A stretch of 64,000 nt of DNA from Apostichopus japonicus (taxonomy: Eukaryota > Echinodermata > Holothuroidea > Aspidochirotida > Stichopodidae). Both the position numbers and the translations under genes were made by a program. The notes below the pieces were generated by a model. That model was not told the origin of the DNA, did no database searches, and worked only from the letters and a program-made list of their open reading frames with translations. Location: contig NC_092578.1 in assembly GCF_037975245.1 (NCBI RefSeq), positions 6,971,501-7,035,500 of the forward strand, given 5' to 3'. Below are positions 43,601-58,597 of this stretch, piece after piece (the first letter of the stretch is position 1; the number at the start of each line of letters is the position of its first letter).

Positions 43601-45218
43601 GAGGCAAGCAGACAGTTTTCATTATAGCAAGATTTTGAATATAATCAAATTTACCTTATTTATCATGCAAATGAAGTACATATATTTATATATATATTGC
43701 TATTTTACTTTGAAATTAGTATTTCACAAATTCATCTCATTTAGCATATTAGATCATAAATAGATCGGCCTGTTTATTCAATATGTATTTCAACAGTTTA
43801 TACATAAATTGGTTATGACAGGATTTGAAATATGACTTTCAACGCAAGCTGAATCCCCTCCCCCCTTTCCAATTCATTGAAGACCGACGGCTTCCGCTTG
43901 AATCAGTGCATCATACGTTTCTATATAAACTGCAGTTGATTTTGTTTCAGAAAAGAAAGTTCATATCTCAAATTTATACCAAAGACATCTCAATTTCAAA
44001 GTTGTTTGGTTGTACCATCAGTCACAAAATCCTACGTCTACTTCTCAGCAGCAACACAAAAGCAAAACTACGTGAAGGCTTTTTTTCACGGAATGTAATG
44101 GTTTTTATCCGACTACAAAGAAACTCATTCATTTGGAAGGAACTTTGACGAAATAACGTTTTGTTCCTCCTCGAAATTATACGTAGCCAAAACAACATGT
44201 AACGACATCGTGAAACTGATGTATAAGGTTTCCCGTGGATCTATATATGCTGGTATTTGTCAATCAGAGTTAAATTATCTATCGTTGCAAAGTTGCACTG
44301 TACTAAGTATACGTGGCCGATCATAACTTCAAAATGGCGGATTCATTTGTTTTGGGTATAACCTTTGCCCCTATAATTTGACACCCTCATTAATATTGAA
44401 TAAAAAAAAATGTATCGAAATGTTCGTTTTAGAAAAATTACACAGCTGATAGAACATTTAATGGAAGAAGTTTTTATTTCAAAATATATATTTCTTCTAA
44501 AATCGTCCTATATTCGAAAATATGTCAAACTGACTTTTTACCTGCAGCATGGGATTGTGCATAATATGCTCTTTTAATTAGATTATTGAGGAAACCCTTT
44601 CCGATATCTAGAAGTGTATTGCTTTGTACGGTGTGTCTTCTTTCTGGTATATAGACTTAATTGTGCTCTGAAGTACACGGAATAAGTACTAACTCATGGT
44701 TCATAAAGAGAACTTTTACAGTAAAAATTGAGAAAAGCAATATTGACAGAATTATTGACATATGGAGAATGGCCAAACAAGACAATCGGACGCGGATCCT
44801 ACCACCCCCCCTCCCACCCCATACACAAACATTAAAGGTAGTTATTAGAGCTAATAACTTTGAATAACAATTCAAATTGTAAGTGTGCCTCAAAAACCAT
44901 ATTTCACGTTACAACTTTATGATTTTTTTTTTTCTGATCTGACCAACCTTGTTTGATTTAGCTTCATGTCGTTTTTAAACTTCATTGTCTCTTTAAATTC
45001 AGCACAGACTAACAAGAAATTAGAATTTAAAAAAAAACGCATTTTAAATAACCGTATAATATTTTTAACTTTCCCAATGATTTAAGAAGTCAATTCGTCA
45101 AGAAGACAATTAATATAGGAACAATGAAAGCACTAATTAAAAGCATTACGTTTAGATATATACATCAATATATAAGATGGACTGCATGACCTCTCTCTAT
45201 CTACTGACACTTTGTTAA
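40623..45218. other. convergent intergenic DNA without recognised genes
   Basis: I found no exon-like block or recognisable protein on either strand. Open frames up to ~109 codons have no family pattern. Short C or G homopolymers and AT-rich low-complexity sequence only. Confidence 0.5.
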
Positions 45219-45368
45219 ATTAACTATTGCGTAATGACTCATCTACATAGAATGTATGAATATTCAAAATTAACTATTACGTAATGACTCATCTACATAG
45301 AATGTATGAATATTCAAAATTAACTATTACGTAATGACTCATCTACATAAAAGGTATGAATATTCAAC
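45219..45368. repeat. 50-bp minisatellite, three copies
   Basis: Units start at 45221, 45271 and 45321, each TAACTATTRCGTAATGACTC followed by ATCTACATAGAATGTATGAA and TATTCAAAAT. Copies 1 and 2 differ at one base; copy 3 has a few changes. Units abut with no spacers. Confidence 0.95.
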
Positions 45369-45784
45369 TTTAAGGATAAGATGATGTACACTGAGCAAAT
45401 CTTATTACCAAACACACTTTCGGTATATATGGAATGTATACAAGATGCCATGTTTTTTGTATAGCAAGACATATAAACAATTGTGATAATGGAGAACAGC
45501 ACACAAACATACATGCATTAGTTAATAAGGGATACGCTGAGTGCATGAGTATGATTTTAACTGAGTAGGCAAGTGGGGTTGAAGGCATCATTAACATGCA
45601 AACAACGGTGTTTTTGGTTATGTCTATCTATCCTGCATTAACAAGCACTCAAGCTAGGATCCAGACCACTCTATAGCATACACGAGTTTGCGCATCAAAG
45701 TCCCTTTGCATCACGCACACATCAGGCATCCGGGCCATTTTGTGTCATGCTAAAGGTATGCTGAAGAATGCATTCTCCTCAAAT

Positions 45785-45878
45785 GATGCAAGGGGACTGG
45801 GGCTGAGAGCGGATCAGTCGTTTGGTAGTTTGGTTTTCGTGCCCAGGTTCTTTCCTGGGTGACTTTTTCTTAAAAAGT
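45785..45878 (+). mobile_element. 5'-truncated SINE-like copy 3 with 13-bp target duplication
   Basis: GATGCAAGGGGACTGGGG, GGATCAGTCGTTTGGTAG, GTGCCCAGGTTCTTTCCTGG and CTTTTTCTTAAAAAG match the body of the repeat at 15471-15667. ATTCTCCTCAAAT flanks it exactly (45772-45784 and 45879-45891), which marks a retroposon-type insertion. The U2-like head is missing, as expected for 5' truncation. It shows that the body is, or was, mobile. Confidence 0.88.
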
Positions 45879-45891
45879 ATTCTCCTCAAAT

Positions 45892-47494
45892 TCTTCACAT
45901 CTGTGCCACTGTATTATACACACGTCTGCGTTGTATATCATGCACAGGTATATATGCGCATGCAGGCTAGTTCCCATCATGCATGTACAAGTTTGCGAAT
46001 CCATACTGTTTGAACTATATTGTCTGCGGTATATTGATGAGGATCGCCCCTTACATAGCACAATCAATGGACACGGTTAATGTACAAGACGTCGTGCTTC
46101 TTCCATCGAAACATCCCAGGTAAAACGTGGGCCGGGGTTATGTATAGATATATGGAAGACTACCCCCGATGGATTTATATAAAGAAAATATATAACAAGA
46201 ATAAGACCAGTGCTTCCACCAAGATAATTCAAAATTCGATCTTTTTAGGCACATGTGTTTCTTTCTTTCTTTTGTGGTCTGGACCTATACCGTCATATAC
46301 AACGTTTACAGTAATAATCCCAGATACTATAATGGCTAAAACAACTAGGATAACTTCAGCCTTCCCAGGATGACTACTTTTATTCGACTTGATATAATTA
46401 ATGATTTGCTATGATACAAAATTAACTTTAATTAAATGACGTTAATACTGAAAACAATTTAAGGTGTCAAATGTGTAAATTCTTCATATAAATGGAGAGC
46501 ACGTATATAGTTTGCATGGTATATGGTATGAGAACTCGTGCACATATTATATACTCCCAAATCCCGCTTCCTTCTCCCCTCCCTATCCTTCCCTTCCCTC
46601 TCCTGGCATACATATTGTCCTCCATTCTCAAACAAAATACAGATAGCAGCACAAACATTGGAACGTTACATCAGATACGTTTGTGCAACCTCTACAAATA
46701 CAGCCTACATCTAAAACATATAGTAAGACTAACGTATCAACTGGTATAGCCTATCTACTGATCTACTTACCATGTTACAGGCAAGAACGGCATATTGGGC
46801 AAGGTTTGACCGTTATCTATAAACCACTTTTTATACCTTTACATTCCCTTATAAGTATCCACCTCCAAGGTATTCACATGGATGCTTTAAAACGTACCCT
46901 TTTTTATATACGTCATTGATAAGGACAGCCAATTGGGACAATAATCTTGCAATATCACAAACACCACTCTGTACTCGTAGTGACAGTATATGAACAGTTT
47001 CTAACCTTTATCTGAGAGAAACATGCATATCCATACTGCTAGTACTGTTAGTATGAACGCACAGAAGCATGATATGGCAAGTACAGTTTATAAGCTAATA
47101 ATGGTCCCAAATAGGTACCTCATTAATATTCATGAATCATGTATGATTTTATTTATTATTGGCAAGTTTAAGTAAAAAGGCACTGTCCTTATACAGCTTT
47201 ATACATATAGCTAGGTCAAAAAACTGTTCAAATATTGCTTCATGTGTGAGCTATTTAAACGCTCATGTCAAACTTCATTTACTATCTGGTTGAAGTTTTT
47301 GCCGAAAAAGTGGCAAAATTTTTACCCATGCAAACATGGTTAAAATAAATTTCTAGTGTCTTCTTCCGCCACCGTAATTCATCTGCTCTTTTACTTTCAG
47401 CTTATTATTTTGAAGAGGTTATTACTTCTACTTTTACTTTTGTTCATTCTTGTTTTCCTTTGGTTGTTCTGCTAGTCTTCGTTATTCATCAGCT
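45892..47494. other. downstream flank of gene B
   Basis: No coding exon seen. The 3' UTR of gene B (minus strand) should start just below 47495. I could not place its polyadenylation site. Confidence 0.45.
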
Positions 47495-47557
47495 TCATTT
47501 GTTGTACATCGGATTTTTAAAAGTAGATATATTAGATTTGTAAATTGGATTTTGTTC
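47495..47557 (-). CDS. itgb-like: gene B last exon: cytoplasmic NPxY tail and stop
   Basis: Minus-strand acceptor TTTTTTCGCAG, 20 codons plus TGA. Reads [20 protein letters not shown], a textbook integrin beta tail with NPIY, a Ser/Thr-Thr spacer and NPMY. It sits about 77 bases beyond a transposon in the last intron. Confidence 0.96.
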   Translation of the reverse strand, partial: EQNPIYKSNISTFKNPMYNK

Positions 47558-50500
47558 CTGCGAAAAAAGAAAATAAACTTTAAAACTAACACGATATTTT
47601 TTTTAAACTGTATGAAAAGTCTTGTAATCTTTAAGGCCCAGCCACATCTCACCGGATTGCACGAACGGACAAGAGTACGCGCGAAAAACAGTCATCCGGT
47701 TATTTCCGTTGGCAAAAGTTGTCGCGCATGCATCTGGGGTTTGCAACGTACCGGACGTTCAACGGTGAAAACGGATTACAAACGTACGAGGGACGGACAG
47801 CAACGGACGAACAACGGAATAACAACGAACGAACTAACGAACACCAACGGCTATAGTAACGAATTTACAACGGACTATTAACGGATAAAGCACATACAAA
47901 ACGTAGGAGTACCGGAAAAGTAACGGACATACCGGACTAGCAACGGGGAAGAAACGGTCTAAAACCTGGGCCTCCGGAGTGCCTCGAAATCAGGGGGCAT
48001 CCTCATGAAGTTGATGGAAGATTTTGGTCTTCCATTCGCAGCTCCTGCATTAGTTGGTCATAAAGACCACACTGCCGTCTTCTCTGTGAACCTAGCAAGG
48101 CCCTAGACAAGCATTTACGCCGAGCACGTCTCTTCCTTCTCTTCTTGACTTGTTCAGTGGTCTTGATGTTGGCTTCAATGATAAGCATCTGTGCTTGTAA
48201 AGCTGGCACCGTGGTCTGAAGCTTGAATCTTTCTGAAGGGTCCATGATGTAGGTGTTGACGGTAGAGGTTATAGGAGCAGAATGAGGCGTGGGACGCTTG
48301 GAGTGGACAAGGTGGAGGTACGCTGCATCTCCGTTCTATGTCCGTCTGTTATACTTTCCTGGCCTGAGTTCTTCCGTTTCTTCCGTGTAACGTCCGTTAC
48401 CAATCTGTTCATTGTCAGTTCTATATTCTTTTGCATTTCCGTTATTTCTACGTTAGCGTCCGTCGAATATACGGTATAGGTACTGTACTTCTACGTTTCA
48501 TCCGTTCTTTGTCCGTTAATGAACCGGTGAGCAATAGCAATAACCAGAGACGAACGGAGAAATACAGTATGCCAAACGCATACAGAACGAACAAAACGCA
48601 TGAGAAACTGATAAAACGGAAGCTTAACGGATTAGTAACGAATAAATAACGGAGACATTTTTCGGTGGATGTCCGTTCCAAGTTTTGTGCATGTTCAAAA
48701 TCGACACCGGACAAACCGGAATCTCCCGGTAATGAAACGTAGACGGACGGAGGAGAACCGCATACTAAACGGATACTAACGTACATCAACGGAGTGCCAT
48801 TTTTTGTCTTCGTTCCCTCTCCGTTATTGCAATCCGGTGAGATGTGACTGGGCTTTTAAAGGTTTACTATTGAACTCTAAATATGATGATATGAACATAA
48901 ACATTTTTCCTTTTTTTTTCTTTCTTTTATACTATTTTGTACAAAATTATCAAGTTTCAGTGTTGATATGGAATTTCTGAAAAAGCCTGAATATAAGCTT
49001 TGGAATCTGAGTGCTAGAAATAACAGTGAGATGCTTTTAGGTTATGGAGAGGGAAGGGATAGGCGATTTAGATCAGTCTCCACCCTTAGTTTACCACCAA
49101 ATTCCTCTACAATGCAGTCAGCATTAAAAATGCCAATTTTGTCAATTGCATATGATATGGCTCCATTGCATTACGAAAGTCTCCCACTCCCCCAGGCTCC
49201 ACCCCCCCCTCCAACCTCTCCAATAGGGCCAGCTTCTGGGCCACCGTTGACCAAATTTGCAGTGCGAGTTCATCAGCATGAATACGTGATAGAACTTAAC
49301 CCCCCACCCTGTCCCGTCCCCTACGGTATGAATTAAAGGCCATGCGCACTAGTGTACACTATATTGTATAAATGTCACTTGTACTTTCATTACATTGAGT
49401 ATAAGTAAGGGTACACACAATCATGCAAGAGCCTTGCGATTAAGGGAGAACGGACTTACTACAAGTCGTTGACTCCTATATATAGCATATTATATTCCTT
49501 ACCTTCTCCCAGTTAGCATCTTGTTGATCTTTCACCCACTGAGCGTACTCCTTGCGATCTTGTATGTAAGTCCAAAGTCGGTATATTAACGCCAGTACGA
49601 CACCAATCAGCACTATACTCAACACGATACCGCCAATTAGAATCAACAGATTCTGGCCTTCAATTAAACTACCGGTCATAGATCTTGCACATACTGTAAG
49701 TATAGACGAATAGTGATATGTTATTATTATTAATGACAATGATGAATGATAATGACGATATAATAAATTGTCGGTATTGTTTGACCAGTTGTACTGAGGG
49801 TGATAGTGCGAATTAGTTATCATCTGCATCCCGCGGGTGTATGGGGGGGGGAGGAAAGAAGGAGATACCCTTACTGAATAGACAATTTCCAGTGCGTGTT
49901 AATTCTCATACGCCACTCCGTGCATGCGTCTATGCCCAACACAATATTTAAACAGGTTTTTACTACCATTATGTATTTGACAAAAAAATATCATTCTTAA
50001 CGGCTCACCGTTTGTGCTTGAATATTCATAGTGACGTATAAATAACGTTAAAATCGAAGGAAACCCTACTTGTCTTAAATAGTCCCTCATTGCATATGCC
50101 ATATGACCACCAAGATGGGACAAGTTTTATTCTACATTCATGTATTTCTGCAAGATTATATGAATATATATATTAATATTTATATGAAATATTTTATAAT
50201 GATTATCGAAAATATGACGCAATATTTGCATTTTTCTATACTAACTTGGAATTTTTTCGTAGAATATTGTGATCTTCTGTCTATCATCAGATGTTTGATA
50301 TGCAAAATTAATCGAACAGTTGTCAGTGTCATCCACAAAGGAACAATTCTTTGAATTTTCGACTGTGGAAGTAAGAAAAAAGAGAAATGAAAAAAATGAA
50401 ACACTATATAGTTAATGCAGGAACCTAACTCTATATATTACACATTCTTATACTAACGCTGCAGTCCAAGTGTATTACAAAGATCAAAATGATAGTGTAA

Positions 50501-51845
50501 GGGGAACAACCACAGGCGTTAGGTGTGGGGTCATATGCATGGAGTCGTATCTTTGACGCAAGTGTGAGAACGGGGTTGTCAACGACTTCATGCCGTCATA
50601 ACTCTCGACACAGCGCTCATGCAGTGTGACCTAATAGGTTCAGATACCTGAGGCACTCGCTAAATGTTACAGAACAATCACAATTTGGCTGAAGTGTGTT
50701 TCACTTGGGAAGGTTGAGGGAAAGGAAGGGGAAATGAAGAGAGAAGCATAGGCGTAGGAGGCGGGGGGGGGGGCTGAGGGCTGCAGCCTCCAACCAAATA
50801 TTTTGGTGAAAATTCGGGCAATATGCTCAGAATTTTTCGGGCACCTACTGAAAAGAAAATGTGCAATGTGTTTTTCAATGGTTTAAGTTATATTATTATC
50901 ATCATTATTAGTGTAACGACTCCCCGAAAAATTCTAAAAAATGTTGGTTATATTTTTCGGGCAAGTCGTTACAGTCCCCCCCCCCCCCCCCAAATCAAAT
51001 TGGGCTCCTATGCCTATGGAGAGAACGGATGGATAAGGTATAGAATGGTAGGGCGGGAGACCATGACTTTGATATGATGTTCCCCTGTGGTATTTTACGG
51101 TCCTTTCATTACTTACCGTAAGGTAGTGTTTCTACCTCCTGTATTTCAATGAGGCACATATCACACTGCTCTTTGGTTAGTCTACCGGCATTAAATGCTT
51201 TACACTGTAGACAAGCTTGATGAAAGAAACACTGGTCTTCACTACAAGTCTGTAAGGATACAAAAACAATGAACATAATATTACAGTTTGGAATCAACCA
51301 TGTTTGCCAATCAGGTCCAACCGGTGCCGTGAACAGAATTTCAGAGGTTGGAGGAGAAGGGAAGCGCAGGGGAATTGTAAAATGCACCCGCCGACTGATT
51401 TAACTTGGGGCTGAACATATATTGAAGGGCTGGATGGGAATAAAAATGTTGATAAAGCAGGGATGTGGCCCTCGGGTCGTCTAAGCCGACCAGGGTCCTC
51501 CGCCATTAAATAAGTAAAACAAATATGTCAAATGGTGCATTCTGGAGGAAAGGGGGGGGTGGACACTAGCAGTCTTGTAAATTCATCATATTTCATAAAA
51601 TAATCTTCAGTAAAGTCTTACCGCACATTCATCGCATCGAGCACCCTGGAATCTCGAGTTAGGATCGCACCTGCACTCCCCACACGTACAGTTACCCAGA
51701 GCATTACATATCAACTGAAATTGACAAAACACACAAAGAGACTTTCAAAGATAACATGGTACGTATGATAGTAATACAAACACTATTTATACTGGCAATT
51801 AGAATATATTTAAAACCTGAAATACACTGGCACACTATTTACTAG

Positions 51846-51908
<63 letters not shown>

Positions 51909-54900
51909 TTAAAAGACTTCGAGACATCCAGCAGTGTTTATTGATACAATGTCACAATGTCAAGCTGTGGGAAATGAAGTGATGAAATGTCATATCAGTA
52001 GAGATATATTTAGATACTAGGCCTATGTAACGTTAGCTGCCACATATTTTACACGTCTTATGTTATGGAATACATTAAAACATTTACAACATGTATTGGT
52101 ACTGTTAAATTGATATTCTCGCCCATTCATGCCTAAACTCCCCCCTCACCCCCACCCCATCCCTCTATCGCTCTCAAAAAGGGTAGGTTAAAACTTTAAT
52201 AATAAGCCATTTGTATACGTATTACAGCTTTAAGAACCTAGAACCGAGAATTACAACCCAATACATCCACACTAGGCTTTGAAAACATGTTAGCATTTCC
52301 TTTACAATACAAATTGGACGTGGGAAATATTCTTTATAATGTTCAACACTATTTAATACAAAGCAAAATCATGTTTTCTCTTTACCCCGTTGTTTGCTCG
52401 ACAGCTATCTTGGCGGGTCGGACAATCACAGGCCAGTCCTTGGAAACCAGCGCGACATTTACAAGCACTTTGGCGGGTTTTCGTATCGCAAACACAGTCA
52501 CCTCTCTCTGGACCTGTGATAAATTTTGTAAGTTGAATAAAATGAAAGGAAGAAAGGCCCATGACATTTGCTAAATTTGTTCATTTGATCACGTGATCAT
52601 TGTTTTTATAGTAAAATGCATCAAACATGCATATTTGGAAAGGTTGTTATAGGGACATCGACTTTTAGGGAAGTCATTTCAAACACGAAATAAACTTAAA
52701 AACTAATTAGATGGGCAACGTGTTGTCAATTACTACCATACCCTGCTACAACGAGTTGTAATTTTGGAACCAGAGTTGTGAGTGGGGTGCGTTGTTAGTG
52801 AAAGATCACGCCAGGTAATTTCAAATTTGTGTCGTCCACTTTGAATGACGTTGAAAAGATTTTTCCATAGCCCTCCACCCCCCCCCCCCCCCCCCATATA
52901 TATCATATCCCTCTTCCCATGTGCAGAAATACCTCACACGAACTTGAAGTGTTTCCACACAGCACCTTTACAGACGAGGGTAACACTAAAATACTTTTCT
53001 ATTATAAAAATAGCAAATAACTGCACCGCGTGCTTGAAATATCTTTCACAACAATGATCATTTTGGGCTCTTGAAAAAACCCTAATATATGAATCAAAAA
53101 GGACAAGTACCTCCACATAGCTCTCCTTTGTACCTAGCACATGAGAAATTATCGCATTCGCAGTAGGTACCCGAAATGACTTCTCTAGGGTCCTATAGGG
53201 ATAAAACAAAGAGAAGATGATATATATATATCTCCTTTATATAATCCTCCAAGTATACATATAGGCAGTCTAGCTTTATATACGATCCGAAACAGGGTCA
53301 CGTATATGATTCATTCTTGAAAGGATTTATAGACAACAGTGATGTAAAGAGTATATCAAATTTATCAGAAATGAAAGGGTTCTTGCGTTTGAGTTTTGTC
53401 AGGTTTCAACCATTCGTATGACGCAATACCAGTTTCTTTGTAAACAGCTATCATATCGGTAAAAGTACATAACGCTTGTGTAAATGGGTAACTGGTATCG
53501 TAGGAGTTATACTCCGCCCCACCGCCCCCACCCCAATCCACCCGCAGCCCGCGCCAAAATAATACACAATCAGTGACCAATGACGTATGCTGTACCACCC
53601 CTATTATCAACCCCATACACTATACAAACCCATATATACCATCAATCCGACATTAGTTTGGGCTACTATCATTTTAAGTAGATTGCACACATAGCGTTAG
53701 AGTGTACGTAGATGTATAATACTTACTGGTCGTGTATTACAGACGCATTCACCACATACACATTCCCCGCGTCCAAAGCAGACATGAGTAGCGTTGGCTC
53801 TGTAAGTATAGGTAAAAGGAAAGAGAGGTCGTTTCCTGTTAAAGGAGTTACTGAACAAATGATACCATACTTCCTAAATAAATTTATCGCTGGAGAGTTT
53901 TAATTACAACCGTGCTTCCTCCTTATAACTTTGTATTATAATCGTTGTTTACATCATAACTCATAAAAAAATTTTACCGAAATTACAACAACAACAACAA
54001 CAATATTAACCAAACTTAAGGTTATTCGATTAAACACTTGATTCAAGTCAAAGTACAATTAATAATAATCAGCAGTTTTTTTTTAAATATATTTCTTTTA
54101 TAATTTTACAAATTGATTTGCCTTACAAGATGTAAACCTATGAAAATCACTTTTGTCATTTCACAGTCATTGGTTAGTTTCTAGACTACACACATGACAT
54201 ATGTAGGCCTACTCTTCGATGGCGTGTTTCTGAAAAACGTAAAAACAGACAACTCACGGACGACAACCACTTTCATTCTCGTCTTCTTCATTTCCTATGA
54301 CGTCACCGCTGCATTCGCATTTTTTGCCATATCGGCCGTCCTTGCACATACATTCACCACAGATAAGACTACCGTTACCAAAGGTACAGACATCGTCACC
54401 TTCAATCTGAGGAAAATTAAAACAAAGGTACAAAGAACATCCGTTATCTATATTAGTGACTCAAGCATACGAAGTAAGACAACGGCGACCATAATCAAGA
54501 TAAATACATAAACACACATTTAAAGATTCAACTAAAGCCAGAAAACCAATCCTTGATACAAGAGAAAGAAAAAAGGTTGTTTATATCTAAATGCAAGAGA
54601 GAAAGCTACAACATGCTACTCAAAAGAGGGATAAGAAAAGTTTTATCAAAATCCATAACTTAACATAAGAGGGAAAATAACCAAAAGTGCCTATAAGAGG
54701 CAAACATAGAACATGGTAATAACAATTTAAATACCAAACTCCATCAGTTTATGAAAAACATTAAAACTTTGGTTTTTGGCTTGAGGTTTCCTTTCCTTTG
54801 AGGGCGGGAAAAGGGCTTTCTAGTTAATTTGACCACATTCGTTTTCCGTAAAGGAAAACAAACAAACATACAAAAGTAAAAATAGCAAAAGAATATGTGT

Positions 54901-57900
54901 AATTTGTTGCTTTTACAAATTTCCTCAAGTCATTCGTATCAACATGATGACATTTTAATCAAGAGAGTTCACTTATAAGTCCAGACTTGAAGTAATCCCG
55001 GTAAGTATAAATAATCAGAAAAAAAAGTGTTGAAGGTCATTTAAATGTCATTGAATGTCATATGCCACTGGAGATATACATTTCAATACAATTAACTCCT
55101 CAATTTACCCTTGCTTCAAACCTTATATATATATATATAGCGCATGTGAATGCCGACATTGTCCCTACCTTACCCTGCCCCATCCCGACCCCACCCATGT
55201 ACTAGCCCTGTCATACATCTGTCCCTCCCCTCACAAAGAACCGACTTACCGCCACCTCCTCGCAGTCACATTCACAGATAACTTCTACCTCCACAGTTAA
55301 AGCTTCTTCGAATCCGATTGGCTGGATTTCAAATCTACAAATAAAAAGACGTAGAATAACTTTCTGTCCAAAAGTGTATCCCTGTTGGACCCTTTTCAGT
55401 GGAGGAATGCAGAAAACTCAAACTTTAGTCATTGACGAACCCCCAATTTGTTGAGACACGATCTGAGTCATTATTATACTATAATACGCATAACAGTGCT
55501 TCGTAAAAGATCAAGTATCACATACATGGTACGGTACTAATATATGGCAACATATGCATGCGTATGGAACGCGAAAAGAGTGTCGATAGGTACGACTTTT
55601 GTATATTACTAAAATACATGATATATCAGATTTTAGTTCAACAAAAAAGTACTCTATAGTTTCGACTTTCAGAAACGTCTCACAAACCCCCTGGCATGGA
55701 CTCACGCACCCCTGGGGGGTCATGCACCCCAGTTAGGGAACCCCTGTTTTAGAGTATAATAGTAAGTAAACTCACGAAGTATTTTTTGAACCACCCAAGC
55801 AATCCCTCGCTGTAATTGCTACATCGAATTCGACCGTCTCGCCAAGACGGAGACCAGTACAGGTATTACCATCTTCAAATTCTCCTCCTTCAGCACATCG
55901 AGAAGAATAGCTCAAGTCCAGACCAGCTGGTGCCGTATCAACAATCTGGACTCTTTGCGTAATTTTCTGATGAAAGAGATTTAAAATCAAAGCGTTTCAT
56001 GATTCCATATATATAGTCTTCAATTTCAAAGTAACCTCTATAAGGAAGAGTTATACGAAACCTCGACAATTGAGGTTTATAACTGAACGTACGTATATAG
56101 AAAGTAAAAAGGAAACCAAATAGTCCAGTTTCCGTTTCATAGGGGTTTTCCCCCTTCTCCCATGCATGCTAAACTATATTTCAAATTAAAGTTTTAAATA
56201 TATTTCAGTATATATGTTGTATGCCTCAGCCATGTGACAGATATGCATTAATTAAAACTTGGTCCAATTTTGCTCATGACCCTCTGTCTGTGATACAAAG
56301 AGTTGATAAAGTTAATCCTCTCACAAAAAGTTTAAAGAGTTAAACAATTTAATATTTTGGAAAGTTTGTCCCTCGACGAAATGACACCATGTATGATGCC
56401 GATCATAATTATACACGCACACATAGCCATGAGGGGAAACGACCCCCCCCCCCCAAGGCCACACACACACACACGTCACAGTCTTATTATTTTTTTTGAT
56501 AACTCATGTATACATACCTCATAGTTATTTTTAATGATATCAACAATGTTACTGGAGTCTCGAAGTAAAGTTCCTACATTTGAACCTTCGATCAGTTCCG
56601 TCAGATTCTGTAAAATTGAAAAAAAGGGAAAAAACCAAAACACATAATATTTATTTTCATACTGAACTGACGCATGGTAAGAACATTCGATGAGAAATCA
56701 TTTCTTAAACGAAAGTGAATGGATTTTCAGTATCAGATTGAGAAAGGACTACTTATCTTCATATCCTCCTCCCCTCCCTCCCCACCAAACCCCCTCCCCC
56801 ACCAAACCACCCTCCTCTCCCTACCAAACCACCCTCCCCTCCCCACCATACCACCCTCCCCTCCCCACCAAACCACCCTTCCCTCCCCACCAAACCCTCC
56901 CCTCCCACAAACCCCACTCGAATTATATCCAAACAATGAATGATCAGCGAGGGGCTCACCTGGTAGAGGTCGTGCTTGCTTTCCACAACTGCAAATATTG
57001 GAATGATATTATTCTCCCTCATCTTAGCGTTCAGTTGTCCAATCGATGGGTAATCCTGAAAACAAGAAAGAATCCAGCCAGATTGGATAACCAGCGGTTG
57101 ATTCTTTAAAGTCCGCCAACCCTCTTGATTTAGACTTGACTTAGCCATACCCCCCTCCCCCCTCTCAACACACCGCATCCTTCAACTTCGAAATAAATTC
57201 CCCCTTCGGGCTACCTGTCACCCCCTCCGTCAACAGTTAAAATTTTCGGTGGTGTCGGAAAAGTTGCATATACTCTGTATCTCTTCATCAAAACATAGTA
57301 ATATGCAGCGTATTTATCCATTTTATTTGACTTCAAATAATTTCAGTATGGTTTTGTGTACATCATGTTAATTACGTATAGTAAGCACCATTTTACATGC
57401 ATGGGTGTTGAAACGAGTTTCAAATTGGTGAAGCAAGTCACTTGCGGAACCAGGGGGTTACTTGGGAGAGGTCAAAATGATGCATTAACGAACTATGTCA
57501 TGGGATGGGGGGGGGGGGGTTCATGGGATGGACTGTTGCCCCTTCCTTGGAGATATTTTGGAATGACCAAGGTTGATTAGATGCAACATGATGTTCCATG
57601 TTTTGCGACCTTTGATTGAAATTTATGTTCAAGAATATATTTCAGACGGTACAGTACGCTATGATGTTTGTTGGAGCATATATGCTAAAGCTTCCCGCCC
57701 TTTTTGGTTATAATACTGCAGTTGGTAACATTAAATCTCACACTATATCTGCATGGCTTTGCTTAACTTACGTAAAGGTGTGCATCATCATATTCTCCAT
57801 CGACGTTCAGATGGCATTTTCCGTCACTAGGTGTAACAATTCCACCAAGCTGATAAAAGAAGAAGAAGATATACAGTGAAAGATCACAATACAGAATTAA

Positions 57901-58500
57901 CGAGAAACGAAAACAGAGAGAGAGAGAGTGAAAGAGAGAGAGAAATAGGATCCTGCACTGACGCGCACGAAAATCAATTACTAAAGTCAGTGCTGTATTT
58001 TGGCAAACAAATTTAGTTCATCATAAATAACACGAAATAACACGAAAGGTATGTGCACATCATAAATAACACGGAAGTTATGTGCACAAACCAAACTGTG
58101 GTTATTGTGATAAATAGTTGGAATTGAACAGTTATTACGTTCCCATTTAGAGGGGGTGACGCGGAGGGGGTGAAGAGGGGTCTTCCCCCCCCATATAGAA
58201 CAAATGAAGTGTTAGACATTAGGTGCCTGATGTACTGTGATAAATAAGGCCTCTTTAAATTTGGTCTATGAGGTCCACATGCAAGGTTGTGCTAATAACT
58301 AGTTTTGTCATCTCCTTTTTTTTCAGTGGAGTTGAAAGGGCGAGGGGGGGGGGGGTGGGGGATACACCAGAACATAACGGATCCTATACCCAGAACCAAT
58401 ATGTTTGCAAAGTACCACGGGGCGAAAAAGAGGATAACGTGTAATTACGTAGCCTTGATGATGACGTAAGGACCTGCCAAAGAATAAAATATTTGTCATG

Positions 58501-58597
<97 letters not shown>

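Noticed and set aside
45219-45368. CRISPR-like array
   Set aside because: The three 50-bp units abut without spacers and the DNA is animal. It is a minisatellite.
48968-49336. 122-codon + strand open frame as a gene
   Set aside because: Lies in the last intron of gene B with proline-rich low-complexity content and no recognised domain.
52386-52513. RGD cell-attachment motif in gene B EGF-3
   Set aside because: It falls inside a cysteine-rich repeat of the receptor itself. The aligned gene A position reads RGE, so it is probably incidental.
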